8,186 bases of DNA from JBHIBR01 sp046759145 [NCBI: Nitrospinota bacterium] (lineage in GTDB: Bacteria; UBA8248), in contig JBHIBR010000062.1 in assembly GCA_046759145.1 (NCBI GenBank), forward strand, positions 1-8,186, in the 5' to 3' direction. Positions 1 through 5,968 of this stretch are shown piece by piece. Position numbers and translations under genes: made by a program. Each line of letters starts with the position of its first letter. Positions within the stretch are counted from its first letter, which is position 1. Below the pieces are notes generated by a model. It saw nothing but the letters and a program-made list of their open reading frames with translations. It was not told where the DNA came from and ran no database searches.

Positions 1-989
1 GGCGAAATCACCGACCTGAGGGGTGCTCCCCTTCGGGGGGCGCGCCACCAGCGAACCAGCCCCGACCGCAAGATGAGATAGAGCGGGAAGGCCCAGAAGG
101 CGGCCGGGGCCTGGCCCCCGAAGAGGGCGTTGAGGAGCCAGCCCAGGGCGCGCCCTCCGTACCAGGCTGCGGCGAGGCAAGCGGCCTCGACCAGTATCAG
201 CAGGATTTTTCTCCCAAAAGAACGCTGCGCCCTGACGAATAGTTCCCGGTCGGCCTTGAGGCCCACGAGCATGGGCGCGAGGCCCCGCCGCCAGCCGTGG
301 GCCGCCACCATGAGGAGGTGGGCGCCCGTGAAGGCGACGAGGAAGACTGCTGCCAGGAAGTGCCACAGGCGCGAAGGCTGATAGCCCCCGAAGAGCTGGG
401 TGAGCCAGGCGAGCTGGACCGGCTTGTAGATGGCGAGGCCTGTGAGCACCGAGAGGAGCCCCGCCAGGAGGGCCGACCAGTAGGCGAGCTTCTGTACGGG
501 GTTGAACTTGCCGGGGGGCGGTTCGTCCCTCCGCAGGCGCAGGTAGCGCAGGAGCTGCAGGGGAGCCTCCCGGAAGTCTCTCCCGCTCAGGCGGTAGTGG
601 CGCGCCTCTCCTGTGAGGGCAATCCCGATGAGGAAGACGAGGCCGTTGATGACGTAGAGCCACATGAAGGCGAAGTGCCACTGGAGGCCCCCCGCGAGCC
701 AACCTCCCAGGCCCGCGGTGCCGGCGAGGCGGCCCACGAGATCCCGGTACTCCGCCGAGAAGGCCTTGGCGGCCGGGTCCACCGGGGCCTCCCGACCAGC
801 CAAGAGGTTGTAGGCCGCCTCCGGGTTGGGAAGCCGAGGGCCGAAGGCGGGGTAGGCCCACCAGATCTGGATGCCGCTCATCACCATGATGGCCAGGAGG
901 GGGACGTTGAGCCAGTGGGTGATGCGCAGGAGGAGGGAGTAAGGGATGGGTTGAGCGTCGGCCGACGGCCCCTCCCGCTTCTGTCTCAT
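1..989 (-). CDS. Membrane cytochrome b (thiosulfate reductase cytochrome b/b561 type), 3' end outside window
   Basis: This is an integral membrane haem b protein that would pass electrons between the quinone pool and a partner oxidoreductase. It is read from ATG at 989 and stays open to the window edge (329 residues visible). Hydrophobic segments lie at about residues 24-45, 103-124, 168-188, 208-229, 261-276 and 296-308. Histidines suited to bis-haem ligation lie in or near these segments: H25 (ITHW), H105 (QWHF), H210 (LWHF) and H224 (GAHL). The stretch KFNPVQKLAYW (161-171) is typical of bacterial b561/thiosulfate-reductase cytochrome b proteins, by my recollection of the family. The usual four-helix domain ends near residue 245, so the remaining 85 or more residues, with two extra hydrophobic segments, are an extension or the start of a fused domain. 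The start overlaps the permease stop by ATGA, which implies an operon and coupled translation. The family is fairly sure; the redox partner is not visible. Confidence 0.8.
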   Translation of the reverse strand, partial: MRQKREGPSADAQPIPYSLLLRITHWLNVPLLAIMVMSGIQIWWAYPAFGPRLPNPEAAYNLLAGREAPVDPAAKAFSAEYRDLVGRLAGTAGLGGWLAGGLQWHFAFMWLYVINGLVFLIGIALTGEARHYRLSGRDFREAPLQLLRYLRLRRDEPPPGKFNPVQKLAYWSALLAGLLSVLTGLAIYKPVQLAWLTQLFGGYQPSRLWHFLAAVFLVAFTGAHLLMVAAHGWRRGLAPMLVGLKADRELFVRAQRSFGRKILLILVEAACLAAAWYGGRALGWLLNALFGGQAPAAFWAFPLYLILRSGLVRWWRAPRRGAPLRSVIS

Positions 990-1495
990 CCGTCTCCGCT
1001 CAGTAGCAGCCGGGTCGCTCCGCCCACCAGCAAGGGGAGGAGGAGGGAGCAGGCGAGACGGGTCACTGTGAAGCGGGTCCCCATGAGGGGGAGCTCCCAC
1101 ACAAGCGTTCGGTTCAGGCTCAGAACGGCCCAGGCGGTGATGTAGCTCGCGATGGGCCCCGGGGCCGCCCCAGCCCGGTAGAGGCTCGCGACCACGGGGA
1201 ATTGGGTCATGGGGCCCCCGGGCATGAGGATGCCCCCGCCCATGCCCAGAAGGATTCCCCTCCATCCCGATTCTTCCCCGAGCAGTTTCGCCAGCATCCC
1301 CTTGGGCAGAGCAACCCCCAGCAAGCCCGCCAGGAGGAAGGCGGGCACCATCCGGGGGAGCACGGAGAGGAACACCCCTCCCGCCTCTCTGAGCCCGGTG
1401 GCCGCCGTCCCCGGCCCCTTGCGGTAGGCCAGCCAAAAAGCCCCAGCCACCAAAACCCAAAGGAAGATTTCCGAGAACTCGAAGGGTCGTCTCAC
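986..1495 (-). CDS. Half-size permease (YraQ/DUF318-like, COG0701-type), 169 aa
   Basis: A small polytopic membrane protein resembling one half of the YraQ/UPF0718 permease family, whose full members are about 350 residues long. The substrate is unknown. Hydrophobic segments lie at about residues 9-24, 39-62, 80-92, 98-125 and 143-165. The loop GILMPGGPMTQFP (88-100), the motif SLYRAGAAPGP (104-114) and ITAWAVLSLNRTLVWELPLMG (119-139) match what I recall of short 'permease' proteins. I chose the GTG at 1495 because a strong GGAGG lies six bases upstream of it. The reading frame stays open much further upstream, but that part is low-complexity and crosses the antisense of the lipoprotein gene and its terminator, so it is not coding. 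The last bases overlap the cytochrome b start (ATGA), which suggests that the permease and the cytochrome are made together. Family is fairly sure, transport function is inferred. Confidence 0.75.
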   Translation of the reverse strand: MRRPFEFSEIFLWVLVAGAFWLAYRKGPGTAATGLREAGGVFLSVLPRMVPAFLLAGLLGVALPKGMLAKLLGEESGWRGILLGMGGGILMPGGPMTQFPVVASLYRAGAAPGPIASYITAWAVLSLNRTLVWELPLMGTRFTVTRLACSLLLPLLVGGATRLLLSGDG

Positions 1496-1720
1496 TTTCT
1501 TCCTCCCCCGCGTCTGGGCGGTCCAAGTTGAGAAACACCCGCACACCCGGCCGAGAATCCCCACCTTGGGGAGGACTCTAGCAAAGAGACCTCCAGTGCG
1601 CCCCCTCCCCGGTCTAACGAGCGGGGTCACGCCGGCAGGGGAGAGGGAATATTGCCCTTCGGTGGATGTTAAAAGGGCGAAGGGGAGGAGAGGGATTCTT
1701 CTTACGGAGGAGAGAGCCCC
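1496..1720. other. Divergent intergenic region between permease and small lipoprotein
   Basis: This GC-rich spacer must hold the 5' control sequences of both the permease (minus strand) and the lipoprotein (plus strand). On the minus strand a TAGAGT hexamer (around 1575-1580) could be a -10 element, but no good -35 lies 16-18 bases upstream. On the plus strand the AT-richer patch around 1648-1675 is the only promoter-like composition, and no convincing hexamer pair is present. No other gene is seen here. Confidence 0.4.
1502..1506 (-). promoter_or_regulatory. Ribosome binding site that fixes the permease GTG start
   Basis: On the minus strand GGAGG ends six bases before the GTG at 1495. No in-frame ATG with a comparable site lies nearby upstream, so this site decides the start in favour of a 169-residue protein over a much longer, implausible one. 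Confidence 0.7.
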
Positions 1721-1849
1721 ATGCGCCGTTTCCTCGCCCTTGCCCTCCTTGCCGCCCTGCTCGGTGGCTGCGCTGGCACCCAGCTCGGAGAGATCGCGGA
1801 GCCTGGCCCAGTCTACGTATCGCCGTGGGATACCGGCGAAACAGACTAA
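1721..1849 (+). CDS. Small secreted lipoprotein, 42 aa, unknown function
   Basis: A very short gene starting with ATG at 1721 and ending with TAA at 1849. The product begins with two arginines and a hydrophobic stretch (FLALALLAALL, residues 4-14), followed by a lipobox LGGC (14-17). It should therefore be cleaved before Cys17 and lipid-anchored, leaving a mature peptide of only 26 residues that is acidic and rich in Gly and Pro, ending in VYVSPWDTGETD. A GGAGG-type ribosome binding site sits at 1706-1710, about ten bases upstream, and a strong hairpin terminator follows 20 bases after the stop. It therefore looks like a monocistronic unit, divergent from the permease/cytochrome b pair. The lipobox, binding site and terminator together make a real gene likely. 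I do not recognise the family; small lipoproteins of this size include entericidin-like and envelope-accessory peptides, but nothing here shows which. Confidence 0.72.
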   Translation: MRRFLALALLAALLGGCAGTQLGEIAEPGPVYVSPWDTGETD

Positions 1850-1869
1850 GCTCGGTTCCTTCCCTCCAG

Positions 1870-1910
1870 CCCCTCCCGCGCCTGTGCGCAGGCGCGGGAG
1901 GGGGTCTTTT
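1870..1910 (+). terminator. Strong intrinsic terminator of the small lipoprotein gene
   Basis: A perfect 15-bp stem (1870-1884 pairing with 1889-1903) closes a four-base loop TGCG and is followed by GTCTTTT at 1904-1910. It lies 20 bases after the lipoprotein stop codon. The minus strand lacks a T tract on the other side, so the terminator works for plus-strand transcription only. Confidence 0.85.
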
Positions 1911-2149
1911 CCACCAAATCCGAGCCCGCACGCCACAAGCCATAAGCTGAGGCGCGAAAGGGGGGAGAAGGGCGGCTGTGTGGACGGTCGTCTCCTCCCC
2001 GCTGCCTTGAGCTGCCGCAGCTCGGGCCTGGCCGTTTCGGTTGTTACCCCCCTCCAGGATGGCGCGGTCCATGGGGTCCTCCTGCGGTGCGGATAGCTCC
2101 GCCCGGGGGCGGCCGCTCCCTTCTGAAGACGCACTCGGTCGTCTGAGGG
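1911..2149. other. Intergenic stretch with no convincing gene
   Basis: GC-rich DNA between the lipoprotein terminator and the broken MerR fragment. Long open frames cross it on both strands, but they are rich in Arg, Pro, Ala and Gly, lack ribosome binding sites and match nothing I recognise, as expected by chance at this GC content. A short perfect hairpin GAGCTG-CCG-CAGCTC sits at 2009-2023 without a following T run. Confidence 0.45.
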
Positions 2150-2332
2150 GACATTCGCAAGCTCTACCCGGAACTCCGCGAAGATCGGGTCCGTTACCTC
2201 GAGGCGTGGGAGCTGGTCGGGCCTGTTGTGCGGACCAACGCAGCTCGGTTCTGCGATCTTCAGGCCCTGCTGATCTTCCTCAAAGCCCGCCAACAGCTCG
2301 CCCAAGAGCTCCCGCTTCAGGCTGTAGCCTGA
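2150..2332 (+). pseudogene. MerR-type DNA-binding domain fragment (broken gene)
   Basis: The plus-strand frame from 2150 to the TGA at 2330-2332 encodes 60 residues that read like a MerR-family winged-helix domain. The recognition part is LYPELREDRVRYLEAWELV, followed by a wing region (GPVVRTNAARF) and a helix ending QQLAQELPLQAV. It lacks a proper start: a TGA at 2144-2146 interrupts the frame just upstream (preceded by KTHSVV), and no ATG or GTG with a ribosome binding site follows it. It is also cut short, since MerR proteins go on to a dimerisation helix and an effector domain; past the terminal TGA the same frame gives VLRAG, which resembles the next conserved step. Both TGA codons are one C-to-T change from CGA (Arg). 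Its end overlaps the tail of the convergent GGDEF/EAL gene. I infer a decaying regulator gene. Family assignment is by eye. Confidence 0.5.
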
Positions 2333-4379
2333 GTCCTCCGGGCGGGCGCTTGGGCATCAAGAGGCGGAGGCCTCCCTTCTTTACCATGAATCCACGCCTA
2401 ACTTCCCTCCCCACCTTCTCTTTCCATTTTGCCAGGAACCATTGTGCGAACACCTCTGCTGGGGGCATTGGAGGAGCGAGGATATATCCCTGGGCGGAAT
2501 GGCAACCTTGAGCGGCTAAGAAGCTCAGTTGTTCATCCGTTTCTACGCCCTCGGCGATCGCCTCCAGCTTGAGGCTGGCAGCCAAAGCGATGATGGCGGT
2601 GGTGATAGCCGCATCATCACGGTCCGCCGGGATGCCCCGCACGAAGGACCGGTCGATTTTTAATTTGTCTATAGGGAAACGTTTCAAGAAGCTCATGGAC
2701 GAATATCCTATACCGAAATCATCGATTGAGAGCTTCACGCCCATCTCTTTCAGCGACTTCATCATCGCAATGGCATGATCCGCATCTCTCATGGCAGCGC
2801 TTTCGGTGACTTCGAGCACCAAGCAGTTCGGGCTCAAGCCGGTTTCTTCGAGAATCTGTGCAACGGTTTCCGCGAGTCTTTTTTCTCGTAACTGGCGTGC
2901 CGACAGGTTGACATTCACTCTTATGGGCGGAAACCCTTGTTCTTGCCACGCTTTATTTTGCCAGCATGCCGTGCGTAACACCCATTCTCCGATTGGCACA
3001 ATGAGGCCTGTATCTTCGGCCACCGGGATGAACTTCGACGGGGAGATCATGCCAGCTTCCGGGTCCTCCCAACGCAGCAACGCCTCGAATCCGATGATCT
3101 CACCCGTCGTGAGGTCTGCCTGGGGCTGGTAGTGCAAAACGAGCTTGCCTTTTTCCAGCGCCTTCCGCAGGCTGTTTTCCAGCCTTAAGCGTCTAAAGGT
3201 CAAAGCTTCCATGGCTCGATCGTAAAGCTTAAAGCCATTCCCGCCCTCTGCCTTGGCACGGTACATGGAGATATCAGCCCTTTTAACGAGGGCTTCAACG
3301 TCAGTCCCGTCGGACGGGTACAGGCTGATGCCAATGCTGGGAGTGAAGAAGAGTTCCTGGCCTTCCACCTTGAAAGGCATCGAAAACGCTTTGATGATGG
3401 TCTGAGCCACTCGCACGGCATCTTGCTCTTGAGTGATGTCGTCCAGAACGACGGTGAATTCATCCCCGGCCAGGCGGGCGACCATATCGCTCTCCCTTAG
3501 GCAGCCTTTCATCCTTTGCGCTACTGCTTGGAGCAAGAGGTCACCAGCTTCGTGGCCGAGCGTGTCGTTGACGCGTTTGAATTCGTCCAGATCCAGGAAC
3601 ATGATCGCCGCCCGCGTCCCATGGCGTTTGGCACGCGCCACCGTCTGGTGCAGGCGTTCGTAAAATAGTTGGCGGTTGGGTAAGCTGGTGAGTGAGTCAT
3701 AATAAGCCAAATTACTTAATTCTTTTTCATGTCGCTTTATGGTCTTCCGGCGGGCCCGGGCGACGAAGAGCAAGGTTCCGTAGAGCATGAAAAACCCTGT
3801 CCCGATTGATCCAACGAGCCTGTTCTTTAGATGATTTATCCGTTTTGCCGTGGGCCCGTAATACTGGTAGATCTCAAAGACGCCCCTCGTGCCATTAACG
3901 TCTGGGAAAATGATGGGGGTATACACTTGCACAAGACTGCCCAGGTCTCTTTTGCGACCGTTTTTCGCGTCTTGAGGAATCTTAATTTTTGCAGCGTTTT
4001 CCCCGCGGAGTGCTTTTAAAAGGTTTCCCTTAACGGGGAATTTCATGCCTACGCTCGCGGGGTCATCGGAGTAGATCACAGTGCCGTCTTTTGACCAGAG
4101 CTTCACCCGGGCGGTCCGCTCAGAAACTATAGATTTTTGTACAAACTCATGGAACCTGCGATACCCCTCCCCGCTCATAGGAACTTCAAGATCAGCGGGG
4201 GTGATGGCACTCACAAGACGCCCTCTCACAGTCTCCACTGCTTCATCAATCAAGGCATCAACGGCATCTGAGCGGATTTTGTTGGATAGAACTATGGCAA
4301 GGGCAAGTGCGATGGTAGCCAGCATTACGAAGCTGACTACTGAGAACTGAACCATTAGGTTTTCTTTTAAGCTCCTCAT
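2280..4379 (-). CDS. Membrane-bound GGDEF/EAL cyclic-di-GMP protein, 699 aa
   Basis: This protein makes and/or degrades the second messenger cyclic di-GMP at the inner membrane. Helices at about residues 9-32 and 187-208 bracket a 155-residue extracytoplasmic sensor region (Cache-like by position, not proven). The GGDEF domain spans about 222-387: DSLTSLPNR (228-236), FLDLDEFKRVNDTLGHEAGD (261-280), inhibitory site RESD (295-298), and the signature reads AGDEF (304-308). The EAL domain spans about 397-648 with FEALLRW (431-437), NVNLSARQL (489-497), LEVTES (522-527), DDFGIGYSS (553-561), KIDRSFV (574-580) and EGVET (610-614), so the phosphodiesterase residues I can check are intact. Residues 651-699 lie beyond the domain and look like read-through into flanking DNA. 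ATG at 4379 has only a weak ribosome binding site; Met9 is an alternative. GC is clearly lower than in the neighbours, suggesting transfer. Confidence 0.93.
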   Translation of the reverse strand: MRSLKENLMVQFSVVSFVMLATIALALAIVLSNKIRSDAVDALIDEAVETVRGRLVSAITPADLEVPMSGEGYRRFHEFVQKSIVSERTARVKLWSKDGTVIYSDDPASVGMKFPVKGNLLKALRGENAAKIKIPQDAKNGRKRDLGSLVQVYTPIIFPDVNGTRGVFEIYQYYGPTAKRINHLKNRLVGSIGTGFFMLYGTLLFVARARRKTIKRHEKELSNLAYYDSLTSLPNRQLFYERLHQTVARAKRHGTRAAIMFLDLDEFKRVNDTLGHEAGDLLLQAVAQRMKGCLRESDMVARLAGDEFTVVLDDITQEQDAVRVAQTIIKAFSMPFKVEGQELFFTPSIGISLYPSDGTDVEALVKRADISMYRAKAEGGNGFKLYDRAMEALTFRRLRLENSLRKALEKGKLVLHYQPQADLTTGEIIGFEALLRWEDPEAGMISPSKFIPVAEDTGLIVPIGEWVLRTACWQNKAWQEQGFPPIRVNVNLSARQLREKRLAETVAQILEETGLSPNCLVLEVTESAAMRDADHAIAMMKSLKEMGVKLSIDDFGIGYSSMSFLKRFPIDKLKIDRSFVRGIPADRDDAAITTAIIALAASLKLEAIAEGVETDEQLSFLAAQGCHSAQGYILAPPMPPAEVFAQWFLAKWKEKVGREVRRGFMVKKGGLRLLMPKRPPGGLRLQPEAGALGRAVGGL

Positions 4380-4621
4380 TTCAAGGTTATTTTCCTATTT
4401 TTCAAGGGTCCCAAATTCGCCACGCGGAGGCCGGCGTCATAAGGCGGGGACGTTCGGGGAGCGTCCATTCTGCCGTCTTTGTCCAGCGGCAGTTGTATAA
4501 AGCGGACATGGCGGTGCTCCCGGCCGTAGTTCTCTACCGGCATCTTATGAGGGGGGATTTCCCATTGCGACTTTTGATTCGGCTCCTTAAGGATTTTGGG
4601 CACCCCGCCTCGCTTTCGCAC
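4376..4621 (-). CDS. Possible 81-aa hypothetical protein overlapping the GGDEF/EAL start
   Basis: An open frame from GTG at 4621 to a TGA that overlaps the start codon of the GGDEF/EAL gene by ATGA. The product is polar and basic with no membrane segment or motif I recognise; the most protein-like part is NYGREHRHVRFIQLPLDKDG (about residues 31-50). A later ATG at 4543 is an alternative start. Neither start has a clear ribosome binding site. The four-base overlap is the main point in favour, because it would allow coupled translation of the cyclic-di-GMP protein, which itself lacks a strong binding site. An equally long frame is open on the other strand, so chance is a real possibility. Confidence 0.25.
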   Translation of the reverse strand: MRKRGGVPKILKEPNQKSQWEIPPHKMPVENYGREHRHVRFIQLPLDKDGRMDAPRTSPPYDAGLRVANLGPLKNRKITLK

Positions 4622-4661
4622 CGGCTTACATGCAAAGCAACGGCCGTACCAAGGGGAGTGA

Positions 4662-4909
4662 GGGGAGAGATTCCCTACAGAAGTCGTGGGTTTTCAATGG
4701 GTTTGCGTTATATCCCATCCGTCGGCTGAGCCAATCGCCACTCAGCTGGCGAAAACTGGGGAGTTTCCCCCCAGGGCCTAGGGGGGAAAAGCGTAAGGAG
4801 TTCATGAACAATATGTTAACAAAATCTAGCGAGATTGCGCAGTGCTTATCCAGCGGAGAGGATGGCGCTCTTTTACCGATAAATCAAATACTTATAGTGG
4901 GGAGAGATT
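4662..4909 (+). repeat. Imperfect direct repeat pair around GGGGAGAGATT
   Basis: GGGGAGAGATT occurs at 4662-4672 and 4899-4909 and is followed in both copies by one variable base and CCC. The context also agrees partly (AGTG just before, AC just after), giving roughly 20 bases of similarity 237 bases apart. The two copies could be parts of a dispersed intergenic repeat. Confidence 0.45.
4764..4789. repeat. Perfect 9-bp inverted repeat (TTTCCCCCC / GGGGGGAAA)
   Basis: TTTCCCCCC at 4764-4772 pairs with GGGGGGAAA at 4781-4789 across an eight-base loop. Neither side is followed by a T tract long enough for a terminator. A second potential pairing, CTGGGG with CCCCAG at about 4756-4774, uses part of the same bases, so two alternative hairpins are possible. 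Confidence 0.5.
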
Positions 4910-5035
4910 ACCCACCGCCCCACCAAGGGCAAGGCCCTTCTTCTCCAGGCCATATTTCCCAATCAGGTTTCTCAAGGTCTACGCTAGCAAGGGCCGGTTG
5001 AGAAAAAGCTCCCCGCGATTTTGCCCCCCAAAGGG
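4892..5035 (-). pseudogene. Eroded coding relic, possibly a helix-turn-helix C-terminus
   Basis: On the minus strand the frame between a TAG (5036-5038) and a TAA (4892-4894) is interrupted once by a TAG at 4979-4981. Its two parts read protein-like: ELFLNRPLLA before the stop, then TLRNLIGKYGLEKKGLALGG. The TLRNLIGKYGL stretch resembles the recognition helix at the C-terminus of Fis/NtrC-type regulators, which often read TLRNxIKxYGL. There is no start codon or ribosome binding site. I infer a decayed gene fragment; a chance frame cannot be excluded. Confidence 0.25.
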
Positions 5036-5065
5036 CTAGAGGCATGAGGAAACGTGGGGCAGGCC

Positions 5066-5968
5066 TCAGCCCGCCCGCCGCAGAGCCTCCCGGACGAGGG
5101 GGACGATCTCGCTGAACTCCTCGGTCACAAGGGCCCCTGCCTCCCGCAGGAGCGCCTTCTTCCTCGAGGGGGCGCCGAGCCCGCGCTCGATCAGGGCCCC
5201 CGTGTGAGCGAGGCTCAAGGGCATCCTCTGGTGCTCCATGAACTCGCCGGGGATGACGGCGACAAGAGGTTTCGTGAAGCCGCCGCGCATCACGAACTCG
5301 GCCGCCGCCTCCTCCCGGCCCGTTCCCGGCTCGCCGAACATGAGGACGACCTTCGTCTCGGGGTCCTGCTCGAAGAGGGCCATGAGGTCGGCGAAGGATG
5401 TCCCGATGATGAGGTCGCCCCCGATGGCGATGTAGGTGCTCTGGCCGATGCCCGCCTTGGTGAGGAACATGGCGATCTCAGCCCCCATGCCCCCGCTGCG
5501 GGAGATGATCCCCACCGGCCCCGGTCGGAACATGAGGTCGGGCACCTCCCCCCCCGTCCCCCCGAGCTTTGCCTTCCCGGGACTGATCATCCCCTGGGAG
5601 TTGGGGCCGATGACCCGCACCCCGCGCTTCGCCGCCCGGGTCACCACCTCGCAGGCGTCGTGGTGGGGGACGCCCTCGGCCAGGATGTGGGCCACCGGCA
5701 CACCCGCCTCGATGGCCTCCAGGGCCGCCTCCCGGACGAAGCGGGCGGGGATGAACAGCACCGCCAGGTCGGCCGGGTGCTCCCGGAGGGCCGCCCGCAC
5801 GGTGTTGTAGACGGGTAGCCCCTCCACCACCTGACCCCCCTTGCCCGGCGAGACGCCCGCCACCAGGTTCGTCCCGTAGGCGCGCATGAGGGGGATGTGT
5901 CGGCGGGCCTCCGCCCCCGTGGCCCCCTGGACGAGGACGCGGGTGCTCCGGTCGAGGAGGATGCTCAT
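5066..5968 (-). CDS. CoA-ligase alpha subunit, SucD family (succinyl-CoA or citryl-CoA synthetase type), 300 aa
   Basis: This is the CoA-binding, phosphohistidine-carrying subunit of an ATP-dependent acyl-CoA ligase that should pair with the ATP-grasp subunit encoded just upstream. The N-terminal Rossmann CoA-binding domain shows VLVQGATGAEARRH (11-24) and GVSPGKGGQVVEGLPVYNTV (38-57). The ligase domain has VIGPNSQGMISPGKAKLG (119-136), VGIISRSGGMGAEI (152-165), IAIGGD (180-185) and FGEPGTGREE (211-220), whose Glu213 matches the glutamate that supports the phosphohistidine. H255 in AHTGAL aligns with the phosphorylated His of the GHAGA motif, with Ala in place of the first Gly. Length is that of a normal SucD, so there is no citrate-synthase domain as in ATP-citrate lyase. 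SRSGGM is the lyase-like form where E. coli SucD has SRSGTL. The ATG overlaps the upstream stop by ATGA. Superfamily is certain; substrate is not. Confidence 0.9.
   Translation of the reverse strand: MSILLDRSTRVLVQGATGAEARRHIPLMRAYGTNLVAGVSPGKGGQVVEGLPVYNTVRAALREHPADLAVLFIPARFVREAALEAIEAGVPVAHILAEGVPHHDACEVVTRAAKRGVRVIGPNSQGMISPGKAKLGGTGGEVPDLMFRPGPVGIISRSGGMGAEIAMFLTKAGIGQSTYIAIGGDLIIGTSFADLMALFEQDPETKVVLMFGEPGTGREEAAAEFVMRGGFTKPLVAVIPGEFMEHQRMPLSLAHTGALIERGLGAPSRKKALLREAGALVTEEFSEIVPLVREALRRAG

Larger units (their letters stand above)
4380..5065. other. Lower-GC intergenic stretch with relics and repeats
   Basis: About 690 bases between the GGDEF/EAL start and the end of the CoA-ligase alpha gene, less GC-rich than the flanking high-GC genes. 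I see no intact recognisable gene. It holds the uncertain 81-aa frame, a coding relic on the minus strand (4892-5035), an 11-base motif present twice, a 9-bp inverted repeat (4764-4789), and a plus-strand frame of 65 residues starting at 4804 behind AAGGAG. That frame is too close to its binding site (three bases) and has no protein-like features. Mixed remnants of this sort are typical of the edge of an acquired segment or of an old insertion site. Confidence 0.45.

Noticed and set aside
24-40. GC-rich hairpin with a TTCG loop near the left edge
   Set aside because: It lies within the cytochrome b reading frame, has no following T run, and the frame stays open through it.
297-1145. Long plus-strand open frame over the cytochrome b gene
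   Set aside because: It is rich in Glu, Arg, Gly and Val with no recognisable domain and lies antisense to a clear membrane protein; a typical GC-rich shadow frame.
1496-2305. Upstream extension of the permease frame to a 439-residue protein
   Set aside because: The extension is antisense to the lipoprotein and its terminator, has no motif, and a GTG with an ideal ribosome binding site lies exactly where family similarity begins.
4600-4660. GCAAAGC followed by ACGGCC near 4632, resembling one conserved half of a cyclic-di-GMP (GEMM-I) riboswitch, close to a cyclic-di-GMP gene
   Set aside because: The other conserved strand (GCAAACC-type), the tetraloop-receptor pairing and the closing stem are not found, and the GGDEF/EAL gene is on the opposite strand.
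4804-5001. 65-residue plus-strand ORF starting behind AAGGAG
   Set aside because: The binding site is only three bases from the ATG, the composition is not protein-like, and it overlaps the minus-strand relic.
2368-5067. AGGCCTC present at 2368-2374 and 5061-5067 as a possible target-site duplication of the low-GC segment
   Set aside because: A seven-base match of this kind is expected by chance in GC-rich DNA, and neither copy sits exactly at a composition boundary or next to inverted ends.
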